From assembly GCA_949825065.1 (NCBI GenBank), contig OX463849.1, forward strand, positions 40,979,234 through 41,043,233: DNA of 64,000 bases, read 5' to 3'. Below the pieces are notes generated by a model that searched no databases, had not been told where the DNA came from, and saw nothing but the letters and a program-made list of their open reading frames with translations. The position numbers and the translations under genes are program-made. Origin of the DNA: Odontocerum albicorne. Lineage: Eukaryota; Arthropoda; Insecta; Trichoptera; Odontoceridae. Position 1 is the first letter of the stretch. Every line of letters begins with the position of its first letter. This document shows positions 44,650 to 58,366 of the stretch, in pieces.

Positions 44650-47600
44650 TTTTGTTTGATCAAAATACATATTCTAGTTAATACTAATAAAAACATGCAC
44701 TTCTATTTATTCGTCAATTCTTACCCTAGTAAAGTTTTCTAATACCGAAATTCTCCAACATTTTTTTCAAGTTATTTATCAACCATTATAAGATATCAAA
44801 TAATTAATTTAAAAAAAATAGACGTTTAAAAACACTATTATTGAGAAGTGATTAAGCTATATGCCATTTTTCATATACCATACTCAAATTTAGAAGCATG
44901 GCAGTAACAATAACTTTATCATATGTTTACGTGAAAGCCTTTTTTCAATATATCGTACAAATAATACGATGAGTTTTAAAAAATATATATATTATTTATT
45001 GTACCAAATACAATTCGTCACCATTTTAAGAGAGCGCTCTATTTATATGGTTTACATGCTCTTAAACGAGGGCTTGTGTACAATACTATGTCTTAGAGAC
45101 TGTGTGTCAATGTTACTAATTTATGTGGGAATAGTCTGAGGAAACTGCCGCAGTCACATTTCTGGCGCGCGCTCTGAAGGACAACGCTGTTTAGAGACAA
45201 GACTAGTCTTTCATCCATGGTCGGTCTGTATAAGGAAATTAGATAAATGCTGTATGTACATGACTGTCGTTAGATTTGACTGTCACATGATATGTCAATT
45301 AGATTGTTTATTACAAAATGAAACGTGTTTTGTTTAAAATTTATACAAACTATGATTTCTTCCTACGATTTCAAGAAGATCGAATCAATGCCATTTTAAA
45401 AAGATAATTTAAAAGTTTCCAAAATATTTCTTAGTTTCTGAGGAAATAAAATATTGATTTGAAATTAATATTTTGCTAATAAAAAAATAAGATTTCTTGA
45501 GATTGAATTGTAATCACTAAACATGAAAAAAAATTTACAACTACATAAAACGCATGTGTCGTAATTCAACACAAGGGTATAAGATTTTTTAAACTTATCA
45601 GTATTCGTTTTAATTAACTAAAATTCTAGTTACTACGTTTTCAATGATTTGAGAAGTCTGAAAAAGCTATGTATGCCGATCATTCTTTTTCATTGTAAAA
45701 AACTAAAATCCGCACACCTTGTTGGATTTTTTTAAGGTTTTTATACGTTTCAAAAAAATATGTTTCATTTTTACCCCTTTAAGCATGAGAACTTGTGGGT
45801 TGTATTGAGAACTAAAAAGAAAATACAAACATAAACTTTACTTACAAATCCATCTCACAAATAATAAACATCCTGCACATTCATAAAAACTTACAAAAAG
45901 TGACTAACTATTAAATTACGGAATTCATACAAATTTAAAAAAAAATATGGTGTACAAAATTTCGATTTTTTTATTAAAAGAAGTATTTTTGTGTTAGTTA
46001 CTGTTTGTACAAACACACAGAATATATTTTTATATTTATATGTTGAATGAAAAAAGCTGATTTCGAAATTACGATACTGGAAAATATACTTGAGATTTTT
46101 TTTATTTGTAGCCATGAATATTTTACAAAAATGCACAATTTAAAAAAATTGTGAAGCAAAAATTATTGCATTTGAGAGAATATTTGTTCAATATAAAATA
46201 ATTTGAGGGCATTCTTTAACTTTCAACTTCATCATATAAAATCAATAATCATCTCGAAGGTTGTTACTTTAAACACTAAAAGAAGATGCAAGTATTAACG
46301 TACTCTAAATCTCTTTAAGAACCGAAAACATTTAGAAATATTTTAATCTATACGAATACAGTACACCTTATTTTCATTCAACTTTAATTAAATAAGTCCC
46401 AATGTTATTGATGTTTCATCAAACATATTTAACAAATTAATCTTTTTCTTAAAGCCTTTTGATTCTAGGTATTTATTTATAATAGGGGAAATCGTGTATA
46501 AAAGTAACGTTATTACATGTTTTATGTCGCCTTATTTAACGCAGTAATACAAAGTAAACTGACAAAACACAAAACCTTTCTATAAAATAGTTTGAAAACT
46601 GTTCAAGCATATTTAAATTATTTTATAAAAATTGGACTAAAAATCGTTTTTAAATATTTATAATCTAGGTATGATTCAAAAATATTTTTTGAGCAAGAAT
46701 TGCCCAATATCATTTTATATTTCTTTTAATTTGAATAATGTAAAGTTGTATGTCTATGAAAAAAATGTAGGCAAGTTTAATAACGATTTTTGTTCCACTT
46801 CAGACAAGATTCAAAACAAGCAAATATTGTACAAAGAAAAAAATACTTAACAAAAAACATGCATATACTGTTAATATTGAAAAGCATGTTAAATTGGCAA
46901 CGACTTTAGAATCTATTAGATTATATCCAAAGCTTTCTTGACCTCTCTGCAAACTTACTGATTAACGTCATTCTTCCAAATTTAACCAGATCTGACTTTT
47001 CTTCTAATTTGGCATATGCCTGCAATACTGACTGCGACGATCCTAGTAAAGCTGTTGTTACATAGTTAAAATGTATGTTGTCTTGTCTTTGTTAATGACT
47101 CGTATTCCAAAATTATTATTTATGGTGTGATTAAATTATCAACTCTTAAACCAAACCCCTATGATACGGGTTTTGTTACATATAGTTATGCGATCACAAA
47201 TTTCTCATTTTTCTTTCTCTCTCTCTCTTAGCCTTTTTTTAAACAGAAATAGATATTTTTTACTAAACTGCTGGGTGAGTTAACACCCTGCTCGTTGGAG
47301 ATTGGTTTAATATTTTCACGGGTGTAAAATTGTCAAATTTTGTTTCTGTAATAAAATTATGACTTTTAATAAATTTACTGTAAATTAAAGAATCATCCAT
47401 CCATACATCCTGTCGTGTAGCTCATGACTGAGCATCATGACTCCCATGATAGCCTCTGACGACTCCTCCCCAAAATTAAGGATACAAAAACGTATAAAAA
47501 GATGATTATCAATAAATTTAATGTAAATAAATTAAATGATCTTGTTGATTTCAGTTTATCATTTGGTTTAAATTATACTAATATCTAAGTAAAGCAATAA

Positions 47601-48420
47601 AATTCTTCTTTATTGACAGAAACCAAAAGATAAACGAATGTTACTATTTTAATCCATATTTTTTTCGATTTAACATGTAATGTTAATTTTGACCATAAGT
47701 AAAATCACACAAACAATTTTGAAACCCCTACAAAGAAAATCTGCGTTCACTTTTGAACTATCTTGATTACCAATATTCAATCGAAGTAAACCGATTTTTT
47801 TAGAATATCTAAATTTTAAGATTCATTTTGGAATACGGGTTTATGTGTTTAGCTGTAGAGACTGTTCTGTGTAAATTGTATGATACCCAGAGGATACAAT
47901 GTTACTTTTCTACCGTATTTCCCCGTCGGCTGCCGCTTGCGCAAGTCTACAAGACAAAGGCTCCATTGTAAAGTGACGAATATCCTTTATTTATTATTTC
48001 CTTACTATTCCTCCACCACTCATTATTTTATTTTTGATATTTTTCCTTTCAAATCATTGAATTTCTGTGTAGAAAAAGAATTAGGACTATTCAAGATTTT
48101 GTTGGAAAAATTCTAAAATACGTTTGAATAGAAAAAATATTTTATTAACTAAAGAATCATTAACTTTTTTGAGTAAATTCAGTGTATAAAAACAGAGTTT
48201 CCATTTTTAGCTTCGTCGTTCTCTATTTTATATTATTTTGCAAAGCAAATAATTTTTTTAAAAGAAAAAAAATCTTCATAAAGTTTTTTTCTTTATCAGT
48301 TTTGTTATAAAAAGCTAACATGTGTAGTTAAAAATATTTTTTGAATTGTAATATTTAAAAAAAAACTAGTTTGTTTAAATTTCATTAGAGCCGTTGCTAA
48401 AGTACGAGTATAATAAAAAA
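44650..48420. other. n-syb last intron, first part: no gene seen
   Basis: Very AT-rich. A SINE-D-like body (AAGAGAGCGCTCTATTTATA) is near 45030 and a short (CT)n run near 47215. Nothing else supported. Confidence 0.55.
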
Positions 48421-48421
48421 A

Positions 48422-48605
48422 CAAGATATAGCAAAGACAAATATATACCTCTGATAATTAAACAGATTGATTGTTTATATTCTAAAGATATAGCAAAGAC
48501 AAATATACCTCTGATAATTAAACATATTGATTGTTTATATTCTAAAGATATAGCAAAGACAAATATACCTCTGATAATTAAACATATTGATTGTTTATAT
48601 TCTCA
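48422..48605. repeat. 60-bp tandem repeat, three units
   Basis: Units GATATAGCAAAGACAAATAT then ACCTCTGATAATTAAACA... are repeated three times with 60-base spacing and near identity. Because 60 is a multiple of three, the + frame stays open (AKTNIPLIIKHIDCLYSKDI repeated). This is a property of the period and not evidence for a gene. Confidence 0.95.
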
Positions 48606-48708
48606 AACACCTTGTTCCTCAACCACCTCCCACTTTACAATCTGATGCCTTAACTTGTGACGATCATGTTCAATTCTTCTTCCATCGCGCTGCTTATCGC
48701 CTTTGCAG

Positions 48709-48836
48709 GTGATAACATAAAATCAATGTTGAATTAGTGCGTTACCGCGGCACGCCGACGTTGGGAGTTGAAAACGCTATTGAGAAACCCAACGTTATTG
48801 GTAACCACACACTGCCCGTATTGCCGACCAGTGCTG
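48709..48836 (+). other. nSyb: Candidate alternative n-syb 3' exon
   Basis: Preceded by a strong pyrimidine tract and tcgcctttgcag (AG at 48707-48708) and followed by GTGCTG|gtaagtac. GC- and CpG-rich in contrast to the flanks. Joined to the transmembrane exon (one base carried over) it reads G-DNIKSMLN and a TAG stop at 48735-48737, giving a 9-residue luminal tail and a protein of about 123 residues. The rest would be 3' UTR with a further splice. I infer this from signals and frame; no homologous tail is remembered. Confidence 0.5.
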
Positions 48837-48839
48837 GTA

Positions 48840-51140
48840 AGTACAAGAATAAAAAAAATATTGGTTTTATTTAACTTTATATACGAGAGTGATTTATCAA
48901 TTAACCGGTTTTTTAAGTTTAACTGTAAAATTATGAACCATCCGAATTTTAGTAACTTTAATTGTTGTGGAATGTGCTGCTGACCCCAAAGACGTCCCTT
49001 ATCATAATATCTTTCAAATTTTACCATCTTTAGTGCACCCTTAGAAGAACACTAATTTTGAATCGTTTAAACCTCGAAAGAAAATTGCTACAATCATTGC
49101 CGATTGTAACTATTAGCTTTATTGGTTTCTTTATGTATAACATGCCTAATTTTTTTGGACACTCAGCCATTACCTGTAATCCAAGGAACTAATTGCCATT
49201 CAGAGTTTCAGGATATGCAGACAAGCTAAGTTACACAGCCCTTTATCAACTATCAAGTACACTGTGTCCTCAATATATTATTTTACCTCCAACCAGTGAA
49301 AATTATATTTTACTTTATGAATTATACTTTTTTGTATTAAAAATCAAATAAAAATCAATATTATACAAATAGCATCATACTCATTGCAACTCAAATGAAC
49401 CATAGTATCTGCAAGTTTAAACTCATTGCATATTCGTATTACTAGTTGTAGCGATTTGGTCATCCAAGCCCAGGGCGACTTTTTATGCATAAACTCTTCA
49501 ATAATTGAATAAGATTCCCTTTATAGTCCTTAATTTTCCCTCTTGGACAGTTATCAGCTTGATCCAAGATTTTCCAATAATGACCACTAGAAAAACATTG
49601 TATACATGGTTTTAAATTCTAATCCAAGACATTTTATTCAGAAGAAAACGTGTCATAAATTAGTCAAATATATTACAAATAAATGTGAAATGGATAATTA
49701 ATGATTCACTCTCGTAGATCTTATTTGTGTTTTCTCTTATAACTTCTATTCACCAGTTAAATGTTTACCACACGTAGTTTTTTTAAGTATTCCAAAAACA
49801 GGATTATCAACCAAAAAATCTACAACTTAAACTGTTTAGTGAGAAAAAATTGATTTTGTAGTTGAAAGATAAAAAAAATAATATTAAAGGTTCTTTGGCT
49901 GAATAATGCAATATTAAAAAGAATCCCAGAGATTGAATTAAAATATATAAAAAATGGAATGATGGTGGATATCTTGGATTTGACCAAGAAATAAATTATA
50001 TTCATAAAATATAACATAAACCAATTGATTTAAGACATACTGTTTTCCATTGTGCTTTCAAAAATAATAATCGCAAGACGTAAATTGCGTTAATTGACTT
50101 TCAGCGATTGTTTTGACCAAAGCTGTTTTTATTTACACTTGTTTTGATACAGTGACAAAAATATTTCATTTGTTTTCATTAATTTTTGTTTTTTTTTTAA
50201 TTTATTTTAATTTCAAGAACTGCAAATTATTGATAAAATTAAATAAATTTTTATGATATTAGGTGAAAAAAAATTTATCTTTCTTAGGAAATATATAACA
50301 CATCTTCTGAAGCGTCGAAGACTAAATAAATTGGTGCCTTTCATAAACATTTTATCTGAAGAATATTCTGAGAGATCCTGCATCGACAGTTTGGAATTAT
50401 ATGAAACGATGTCCAGTATGATGTATCTATTATATTGGTATGGTTAACATATATGTGTGTGTGGATTGCATGTTGGCACTCCTGAATATGTAGGCGTATC
50501 CTATGTGATACGAGTTGGATAAAAACTGTGGGCCACACCACTTCTTGGTAAGACGCAGTTAGGGACACTAGTATTATAATACTTGGTCAAGTCGTTTAAA
50601 TTGTTCGCAAACGTATTTACTCGTAATTGTTTTTCCTTGCCGATAATCAATCACCATCACACTGGGCCCAGTTGTCAGCGTCACAACCTGTAATCCCAAA
50701 AGGTTCAATGTATCTACAAAAGTCCGTTTTGATAGTATTAATGTGAATGATTCAAAGACTTACATAATTTTACCTTTCAATAAATATAAATTCGTTACTT
50801 ATTTTCTACAAAATACTTGAGAATTAGATTTTTCAAATGATTCTCTTTTATATGAAATACGAGTATGTCAAGTTTTTTTTTACAATAGGTGAACTACCTA
50901 AACTAGGATGATTTGTCCCACCAAATACAAGTCATTATGCAATTATTTGAATCAATATATTAAAATAATAAAAAAAGACAAATCCGTATAATTTAAAGTA
51001 TTAATTAATTAAGCTCAAAAAAAATTAACAATCGATCTATAAGTGGAAAAGTTCCATGAAGAAGGAAGAAACGCAAAATTCATTTTACGCGGTAAAGATA
51101 TGGCTTTTAGTAAATCAAATCTGTCTCGAAAAACGAAACC
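48840..51140. other. No gene seen
   Basis: AT-rich intronic DNA. A frame at 50253-50447 has no recognisable features. Confidence 0.5.
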
Positions 51141-51144
51141 GAAA

Positions 51145-51498
51145 AATACATGGTCTATAGTTTTGTCATCCAGACCACAAGTCAAGTTTACGAATTAGAA
51201 ACATCTAGTTGCGGAATTTAGACAATTGACGCATTGAAGAATGTAATCACCTCTGAACCAAAATACATGGTCTATAGTTTTGTCATCCAGACCACAAGTC
51301 AAGTTAACGAACTAGAAACATCTAATTGCGGAATTTGGACAATTGACGCATTGAAGAATGTAATCACCTCTGAACCAAAATACGTGGTCTATAGTTTTGT
51401 CATCCAGACCACAAGTCAAGTTAACGAACTAGAAACATCTAGTTGCGGAATTTAGACAATTGACGCATTGAAGAATGTAATCACCTCTGAACCAAAAA
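51145..51498. repeat. 117-bp tandem repeat, three units
   Basis: TGGTCTATAGTTTTGTCATC starts units at 51151, 51268 and 51385, exactly 117 apart. Units differ at a handful of positions. The period is a multiple of three, so one frame stays open for two units (YSFVIQTTSQVNELETS). Confidence 0.95.
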
Positions 51499-51499
51499 C

Positions 51500-54378
51500 G
51501 ACACAGAACAAGGAAAAATACGCTAGAGATATTAGTATTCAATTTAAAAACATGATAACAATCTCCCCTTTAATGCTATTTGATCACAAAATATACTTGT
51601 AAAATGGTAAATATCAAAAGATTTCCAACATATAATAAAATTATTGTTTCATTCAATTTTGAATTTTCTGTAGATATATTTGTTCGATTCAAGTCACTAA
51701 AAATTCAAATTAAAAGTATTAAAAATTTTGAGGAATACTTTTAAAATAAGCTTAAAACTTTAATTATATTAGATTATCCAAATATACGAGATTTAAAATC
51801 TATTGATTGATGAATTTAAGACACCCATTAAAGTTCGAATAATGGTTTCGAGAAATAAAAAATCAGGGAAATATTTTTTTATGACTGAATGTTTATTGAT
51901 TTAGAGAAATGTTTTACTCTGACAAAAAAGTATGTCTAGAATAGATTATAATGAAACACAAAATGTGGCCCTCACGATTAAAAAATCATTCCAAATTTTG
52001 TTATTTCAATGTTTTGTTGTGGATTTTTGAATGGAAATACTAAAGTTTCTTTATTTTTTTTTGTAGGAAACTTCCTGTAAGCTTTCAGAATGATTCACAA
52101 TGCAACCAACACCAGAAAATTTCAAGAACGTTACAATACTATTTATTTACAATTATTTAGATTATTTAATTTCTTACCATATACTTATAAAAACATACTT
52201 GTATAATATTCATATAAATAGAATCATAATTATCTATTCAATGTAACCTTTTGAATCGATAAAGATAGTTAAATTTGCAGCTTATCTTTGAGACTTTGTT
52301 TATTTTTACAAATTGAGTTTAGTTAATATCTTTTACAATATAAATAAAATCAGAAAATATCAATACGAAGTAAAAAAAAATATTGAGCTCTGATCAAAAA
52401 GGCTATATTTTTATGAAAAGGTTTTTTTAATACGACACTCCATCTTATGTAAGGATGATTTGTGGAAAAACGTGTTAAAAGAAGACTTTTGATTAGTTGT
52501 ATACAATATATATTATAGTATTCATGATTTGCTTTACTTCGTTTTGGTAATTTCAATGGCCTTTGTTTAATTAAATATGTTGATCACTGCTATTTCTATT
52601 TTACTTAGCAAATTTATGTATTGTTAGGCATATCATAGAATTTTATAATGTTATAAATGTTTAATTTTTTTGAATAAAATTCAAATTGATTATCTAGTTA
52701 TAATTATTTTAATGTAAAATTAATTGTGATTTTTTATCTATAGTTACGAGTAAGTTGATAGTTAATGCTTTTCAAAATTGCAGAATTGTTATAAGTATAA
52801 AATAAATACACGCAAAATTCAAATATATTGTATGTTTGAATAATAAACAATAATATTGAAAATCTCATATTATTTAAATTAAAAATTAAAATAAAACTTA
52901 ATTATAATGGCATGTTGTGTATATTCCTAGGATGTTTTGGCTTATATATTGATGAAAACGAAATATACTCATTTACATATTCACAAGATATTTTACATTA
53001 TTTTTATATAATTTTCATCTCGAAAGATATTCACAATCACATTATAAATAACATCACAAAATAGAAAGACACTTATTATATTTTTTTGATGAGATCTTGA
53101 TGTTTGCGCTATAAAGTTAATGAGATGTGTACAAAATGTACACAAGACATGATTCAAAATTATACACATGTATAACGTTTATGACTTTTTACAACATTTG
53201 TATATTTCACTCCAATAAATAACCATACAACTTTCGATTCAGTTCAATTCATGAAAATGATTATGAGAAAATAATTGGATAACTATATATTATTTGCAAA
53301 TGTGTAAATGTTTAGAAATTGTTTGAAATAATTTTTAAAAGTTTGAAAACGAAATTTTCATTAATATATAAGCGCTTGTTGAATTTGTAAATTAAAATTA
53401 GAGCTTGCTTTAGGAAATGAATTTACATAAATATTAAACTCAAATCCTTTGCAGTTAATATAGAAAATCTTACGTAATCTATACCAATAATAATTTATTA
53501 TAAATTGAGTAATATTTGTCAATTTAAAGCAGCTAAGCCTGAAGCCGACTCTGATTTTAATATTGAGTTGTTTTCGATTGTTTAAAACTTCATTTTAATA
53601 TTTCATGAATATAAATTTTATTTCAGAAAGTTCATGTTGTTAGTGAATAAAAAAGCTCTTTTATTACGAGAATGGTAGAAAAGTGAAAACACGTCGTTTA
53701 TTTTTGTTGAAAAAAAGTTTGGCTTCCATAATTCTAAGCGGTGTTGATTTTTTTTTAATTTGACAAAGTTTACTATGAAACACGATAACACTGTTTGAAC
53801 ACAAAAGTTGTCTTTGAAAGTTTGAAAGTCGATACCTCGTTATTAGATACTTCGTTTGAATACAAAATTTTACTTAAAAAGGCAATACGACTTTGTGTTT
53901 CCTAATTATACATTTTATTTACACAAAACTCTTAACTCTATAAAGTGACTACTCACAAACTAATAAAATTTTGCAATTAATTTTAACACTGATCTTTACT
54001 CTTGATGGTGATACCTAAAAAAACTATGTTTAAAAATATCGATTAACGCAAATTTTGACTTTGAGAAGTGATATAAATAAATTGTTCATATGGTTGTAAT
54101 TTAATTGAACACAAGCGAAAAAATCACGATAAATTCACTTGGTTATAAATAATGTCAAACTTTGTTTAACAACATATTTTGATAAAATAAAAGTTATCTT
54201 AAAACTTGTGAACTGAATAAATAACGTTAAAATTTTAAAACAACACATTTAGTCTGCACTTCATTCACACAACATTCCTGTTGTTCATGATATAATAAAC
54301 ACTGATTTAATTATTATAAATATTGTGTACATATTTTTATGAGACACTTTACTTCGTAAAAGTTTTGAAAAAAAAAAT
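51500..54378. other. No gene seen
   Basis: Extremely AT-rich with no repeats or frames that can be supported. Confidence 0.55.
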
Positions 54379-54660
54379 AAAGCCTCTGCCATAGTAAATT
54401 GCATTTCATGTGAAGAACAAGTATTCAAAGAGGTAAACTGGTGGTAATGAGGTTCAATACGAAACAATAAATGAAGCCTCTGCCATAGTAAATTGCATTT
54501 CATGTGAAGAACAAGTATTCAAAGAGGTAAACTGGTGGTAATGAGGTTTAATACGAAACAATAAATGAAGCCTCTGCCATAGTAAATTACATTTCATGTG
54601 AAGAAAAAGTATTCAAAGAAGTAAACCGTTGGTAATGAGGTTTAATATGAAACAATATAT
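54379..54660. repeat. 94-bp tandem repeat, three units
   Basis: AAGCCTCTGCCATAGTAAAT starts units at about 54380, 54474 and 54568. The third unit is the most diverged. Confidence 0.95.
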
Positions 54661-56439
54661 GTATCATTTAAATATCTTAGTGAGAAAATCTGATTTTAAT
54701 TTTATAGAATAAATATTTCTGGCCAGTTTGACAAATTAGGGAATATTACAATAATTATAAACGAAAGAGAATAAAGAATCGAAATATTTATTTATTTGCC
54801 GTGTATTTTATTCAGCTCTGAAATAACATTTCTCAAAAGCATCTTAAGGTGGCATACTCGTATATTATAAAATGATATTATGAAGTGTAACATTTTTTTT
54901 AAGAACGTCGAATATAAGATAAGAATTTTATGTTTTTGAAAATATAATTCAAGTAACAGTTTCTAGATATACGAGTGTTGTTAGAATAGTAACATATAAT
55001 CATTTCAGAAGGGAGTGTTAATAAATTCAATCAAAATATTTTGAAACAGGGCTGTTTTTTTTAGATGTTTGATGTATTATTTAATTTTCATATTATGTTA
55101 TATTCCATATAAAGAAACCCGTAAAAGTTGGAAATAAAGTGAATTGGATTCATTAAAAGTCTTCACTGATTTAAAAATACATTTTCAATAATTGTTATTG
55201 CTTCGTTGACACCAATTATTTTGTTTATATGCTATAAAAAAGATTTTACTCTCATAAAACATCGGTCTTTAAAAATTTCAATAAGGAAAAAAAAAAACAA
55301 TTGAAAAAACGAGTCACATCGTTCAAAAGCTGTTTTCTTGAAACCTTGGCAATTAAATTCGTTTTTCAATATGTATTTTTCAGTTGTTGAACTCTTCATC
55401 ACAACTTGAACAATAAATATTTAAGAAATTATTATATTTCAGAACTCCTATCATGGATTAAAGAGAAAATTAAACTCTTATTGAAATCCATATCCATTAA
55501 ATTCAACTTTTTTTATTACTGATGGTCAAAGAATCTTTAAGGCGCTGAAATTAATATTTTTTTCGATTGAAAAAGAGGTGTTTTACGAAGAATGATAGAA
55601 AAAAAAACTAGATATTTTTTTTGCATATTTAAAATCTTGTTATAAGTTTCGCTCTGATATTATAAGCGTATTAAAAGGAAAATTATGTTTTTTGCAAGTT
55701 GTTAAATAAAAAAATGTATAAAATATAGACGAGTGTAGATAGATGACAGATCTAGGTCTATTAACGTGTAAAAACGAATTGAAAGGAGTCAATTAGAACT
55801 TGGCCGAGTAAGAACAAGTGTATAATAATTAGTTTAGCTTTTATGTATATCCACCTGATTTGTTCCATACACGAGGCCTAATATTTTGCTATAATAATAA
55901 TATGCTGTATGAAAATGTACTCACATGTTTATTTGGGTTGTAGCAAAGGTGGTCTGAGGTTTTGTAGATATTATTCTATTTCGTGCATCTAAAATATAAA
56001 TATAATTTTATGAATCTAACGAACATTGTATTGTTTGTTTTGTTGATAATAAACACACTTATATTGGCAAATATATGTAATTTATTCTTATTACCTTAAA
56101 ATTTTGCTTATAATACGTATTTTTTTTTACTAATTTTTACTCCCTGGAGCGGGGAAGCATTTTGATTATACTGACAAAATGTCAATGTGGAATTTGACGT
56201 ATTTTTGGATTTAAAACAATCTTGACGACAGCAAGGATCTCCTTTGATGTGAAGCCAAAATATATATAATCAGATGAAGTTGATGATAGCGGTATTTATT
56301 GTGATGACCTAATAAAAATTGAATTGTCTCGACATCTTACATATCAGTAGTAACGGAAATAAATTGGACAGATTAGAGGCCCTAGAAATTTCTAAGTCAG
56401 TACATCGATCCGAACATCTGTTGAACAGTTATATCCCAA
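54661..56439. other. No gene seen
   Basis: AT-rich intronic DNA without supported features. Confidence 0.55.
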
Positions 56440-56700
56440 AAATCTCTCCGCTCTTGGCCGAAATCGTCCCATGCCTCCCTCACCCCCCCAGCCCCAACCG
56501 TTGAAGCGTGTATATCGGTACCAGTTCGAACAACATTTAGTCTTGTTTGTGCTCCACTGAAGATGAGGTGAAAGCTTTAAAACCGGTAGGGTTATACCGT
56601 CACAAAAAAGTGGAATAAACAGTGTTTGATAAAAATAAATTACAATGTCTTTAAACCTCCACAACGTTAATGCCTTAACTATAAACAACGAAATAAATAG
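56440..56700 (+). repeat. GAAACCGG repeat (family G), long single copy
   Basis: The fullest forward copy: TCTCTCCGCTCTTGGCCGAA..., CGGTACCAGTTCGAACAAC, then CCACTGAAGATGAGGTGAAA / GCTTTAAAACCGGTAGGG / TTATACCGTCACAAAAAAG, and the common end TTAATGCCTTAACTATAAAC. The core can fold: CGGTA pairs with TACCG around GGGTTA. Confidence 0.8.
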
Positions 56701-56929
56701 TGTTTTTAAAAAAAATCCAGTAATTTGTTTTCATTTTGAAACTTGATTTTTTTTAACAAACATTTGATGGAATAATTTTTTTTAATATGTTGGTGCGTAT
56801 TGTATACGTATTCTTATTTACAATAAATTTTTCGGACTAAATCGAGCATTCGTATTATACAGAGGTGCACATAACATTCGAGATTTTATGGTAATTTGTT
56901 TTATGAAATTTATTCACGGCAACCTTGGC

Positions 56930-56990
56930 AAACTAATTAATAAGATCTGACATAGGGGGTTTGGGTTCGATTCCAGATGACACCTAGAAA
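56930..56990 (+). repeat. tRNA-like SINE head
   Basis: CCTTGGCAAACTAATTAATA then AGATC and TTTGGGTTCGATTCCAGA: an A-box-like segment and a clean B box about 30 bases apart. Belongs to SINE-B or a close relative. Confidence 0.5.
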
Positions 56991-57109
56991 TAAAATCTTA
57001 GAAATGATTTATTTCGGTTTGGTTATGATACTCAAACGCACTATACAATTGTCAGTAATGTTCTCGTTTCGTGAATTATACTATAAGCTAGTACAATTCA
57101 TTCATTCAT

Positions 57110-57360
57110 TTGTATGGCACCCTTCACCAAATCCAAATTAGCGATATGGATGCATTGAAAAACGTTGCTGGGAGACATTATTGTTTACGACCCTATTAAC
57201 CGAGCCTTCGGGTGTAGAACTACTGTCGAAGCACGGAGCTCATAGTTGGTCATCACACATGTTGTCAATACTGCCTTACGTGAAGAAATGTCAACAATAG
57301 GGCACGAGTATTTTTTTTCCAGATTGATACCTTTTTTTAGTATCTTTAGGAATCGATCAA
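57110..57360 (-). repeat. SINE-B body, copy 3, head replaced
   Basis: Blocks TATGGCACCCTTCACCAAAT, AATTAGCGATATGG, GAACTACTGTCGAAG and CATGTTGTCAATACTG match the copies at 35865 and 41135. Where the tRNA head should follow, the sequence switches to the unidentified ORF below. Confidence 0.65.
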
Positions 57361-57642
57361 CGCGCACAAATGTGAGTAATGCTTGAACATCTCTGGAGTG
57401 CAAGTAGTAATCACTTTGTCTCCTTTAAAATTGTCGCCTCGAATACCAAAAAGACCAATAAAAAGCTTCGAACGTCCAATGTCCACAATCAAAGGATATG
57501 GCAAACGATCAATCAGTAGGTTTATTAAAAATGTAGCCTCCGTATGTTCCAAGCTGGGAGTGTAAGCGGTTGTAGTAACAGTATTAAATAAGAACTGAGG
57601 ATATTTTAAAGTATTTACAAATGGATCTTCAAAGATGATAGT
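57346..57642 (-). pseudogene. Unidentified protein-coding fragment, 98 codons
   Basis: The minus strand is open for 98 codons from the codon after a TAA at 57643-57645, with no initiating ATG. It reads FEDPFVNTLKYPQFLFNTVT, TTAYTPSLEHTEATFLINLL and IDRLPYPLIVDIGRSKLFIG, then LFGIRGDNFKGDKVITTCTP and EMFKHYSHL. The amino-acid make-up is that of a folded protein, unlike the Ile/Lys/Asn-rich noise frames nearby. I do not recognise the family. The last few codons lie in SINE-B sequence, so it is a fragment fused to or interrupted by a repeat. Confidence 0.5.
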
Positions 57643-57769
57643 TTACAACATTATTTAAGTAATTGATATAGGGAATGAAACGTGGACGTGGAAAAACAGT
57701 GAAAGAAACTGAATAAATGCTCTAGAAATGTGTACATTGTGAAGAACACACTGGGTGAGAATGTATGTA

Positions 57770-58110
57770 TGTGAACTAAAGACTGATGTGTTGAGTAAGA
57801 TGAAGAAGCACTCTGAGATGGTTTGAGTACGTGGAACGAATGAATTAAGAAATTTTAACAAAGCAAATATACAGTGTAAATGTGATTGGAAAGTGTGGTA
57901 GAGGAAGACCAAGGAAAATATGATTCAATCAAGTGAATGGTATTTAGAAAGCGGGAAATGTAAAATGTCGAACAAATTGTAGGAGATGTATGATAAGGTA
58001 TATGGATGAGAGAGAGAGAGGCGAATTATGTGTATTGAGAAAGGAAAGTCTTGTGTTAAGTTATTTCTGTCTATCCCAACAAGGAAACACCTTGATGGTA
58101 TGTATGGATG
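57770..58110 (+). pseudogene. RTE-like LINE F1 3' end
   Basis: Across frames: [30 protein letters not shown] and RKI, then a cysteine-containing RRCMIRYMDE block and 3' UTR TCTATCCCAACAAGGAAACA followed by GGTATGTATG. Compared with the copy at 642 it has more of the 3' end. Several frameshifts. Confidence 0.8.
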
Positions 58111-58366
58111 TTAACCGATGAAAAGTTAACAATGGAGCAAGTTATTGTATAGCTTAAAAATAATATTTGAGGTCACACAATACATTATTTTTATCAATAT
58201 TTGTACTCGCGTTATTTTTATAAATGGCAGAGTTACATTTTAGTTTGGAATATTGGTCTTATATACTTGACGTATTATTATATATGATATCTAGCAAATT
58301 TTTAAGATTAAGTTTTAAACTCTTCAAAAGGAAATTAAAAGTTAGACGTTTAACAGTTAGTTATAC

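Noticed and set aside
48394..48645. An 83-codon gene (AKTNIPLIIKHIDCLYSKDI repeats)
   Set aside because: The frame is open only because the tandem period is 60 bases; there is no independent coding signal.
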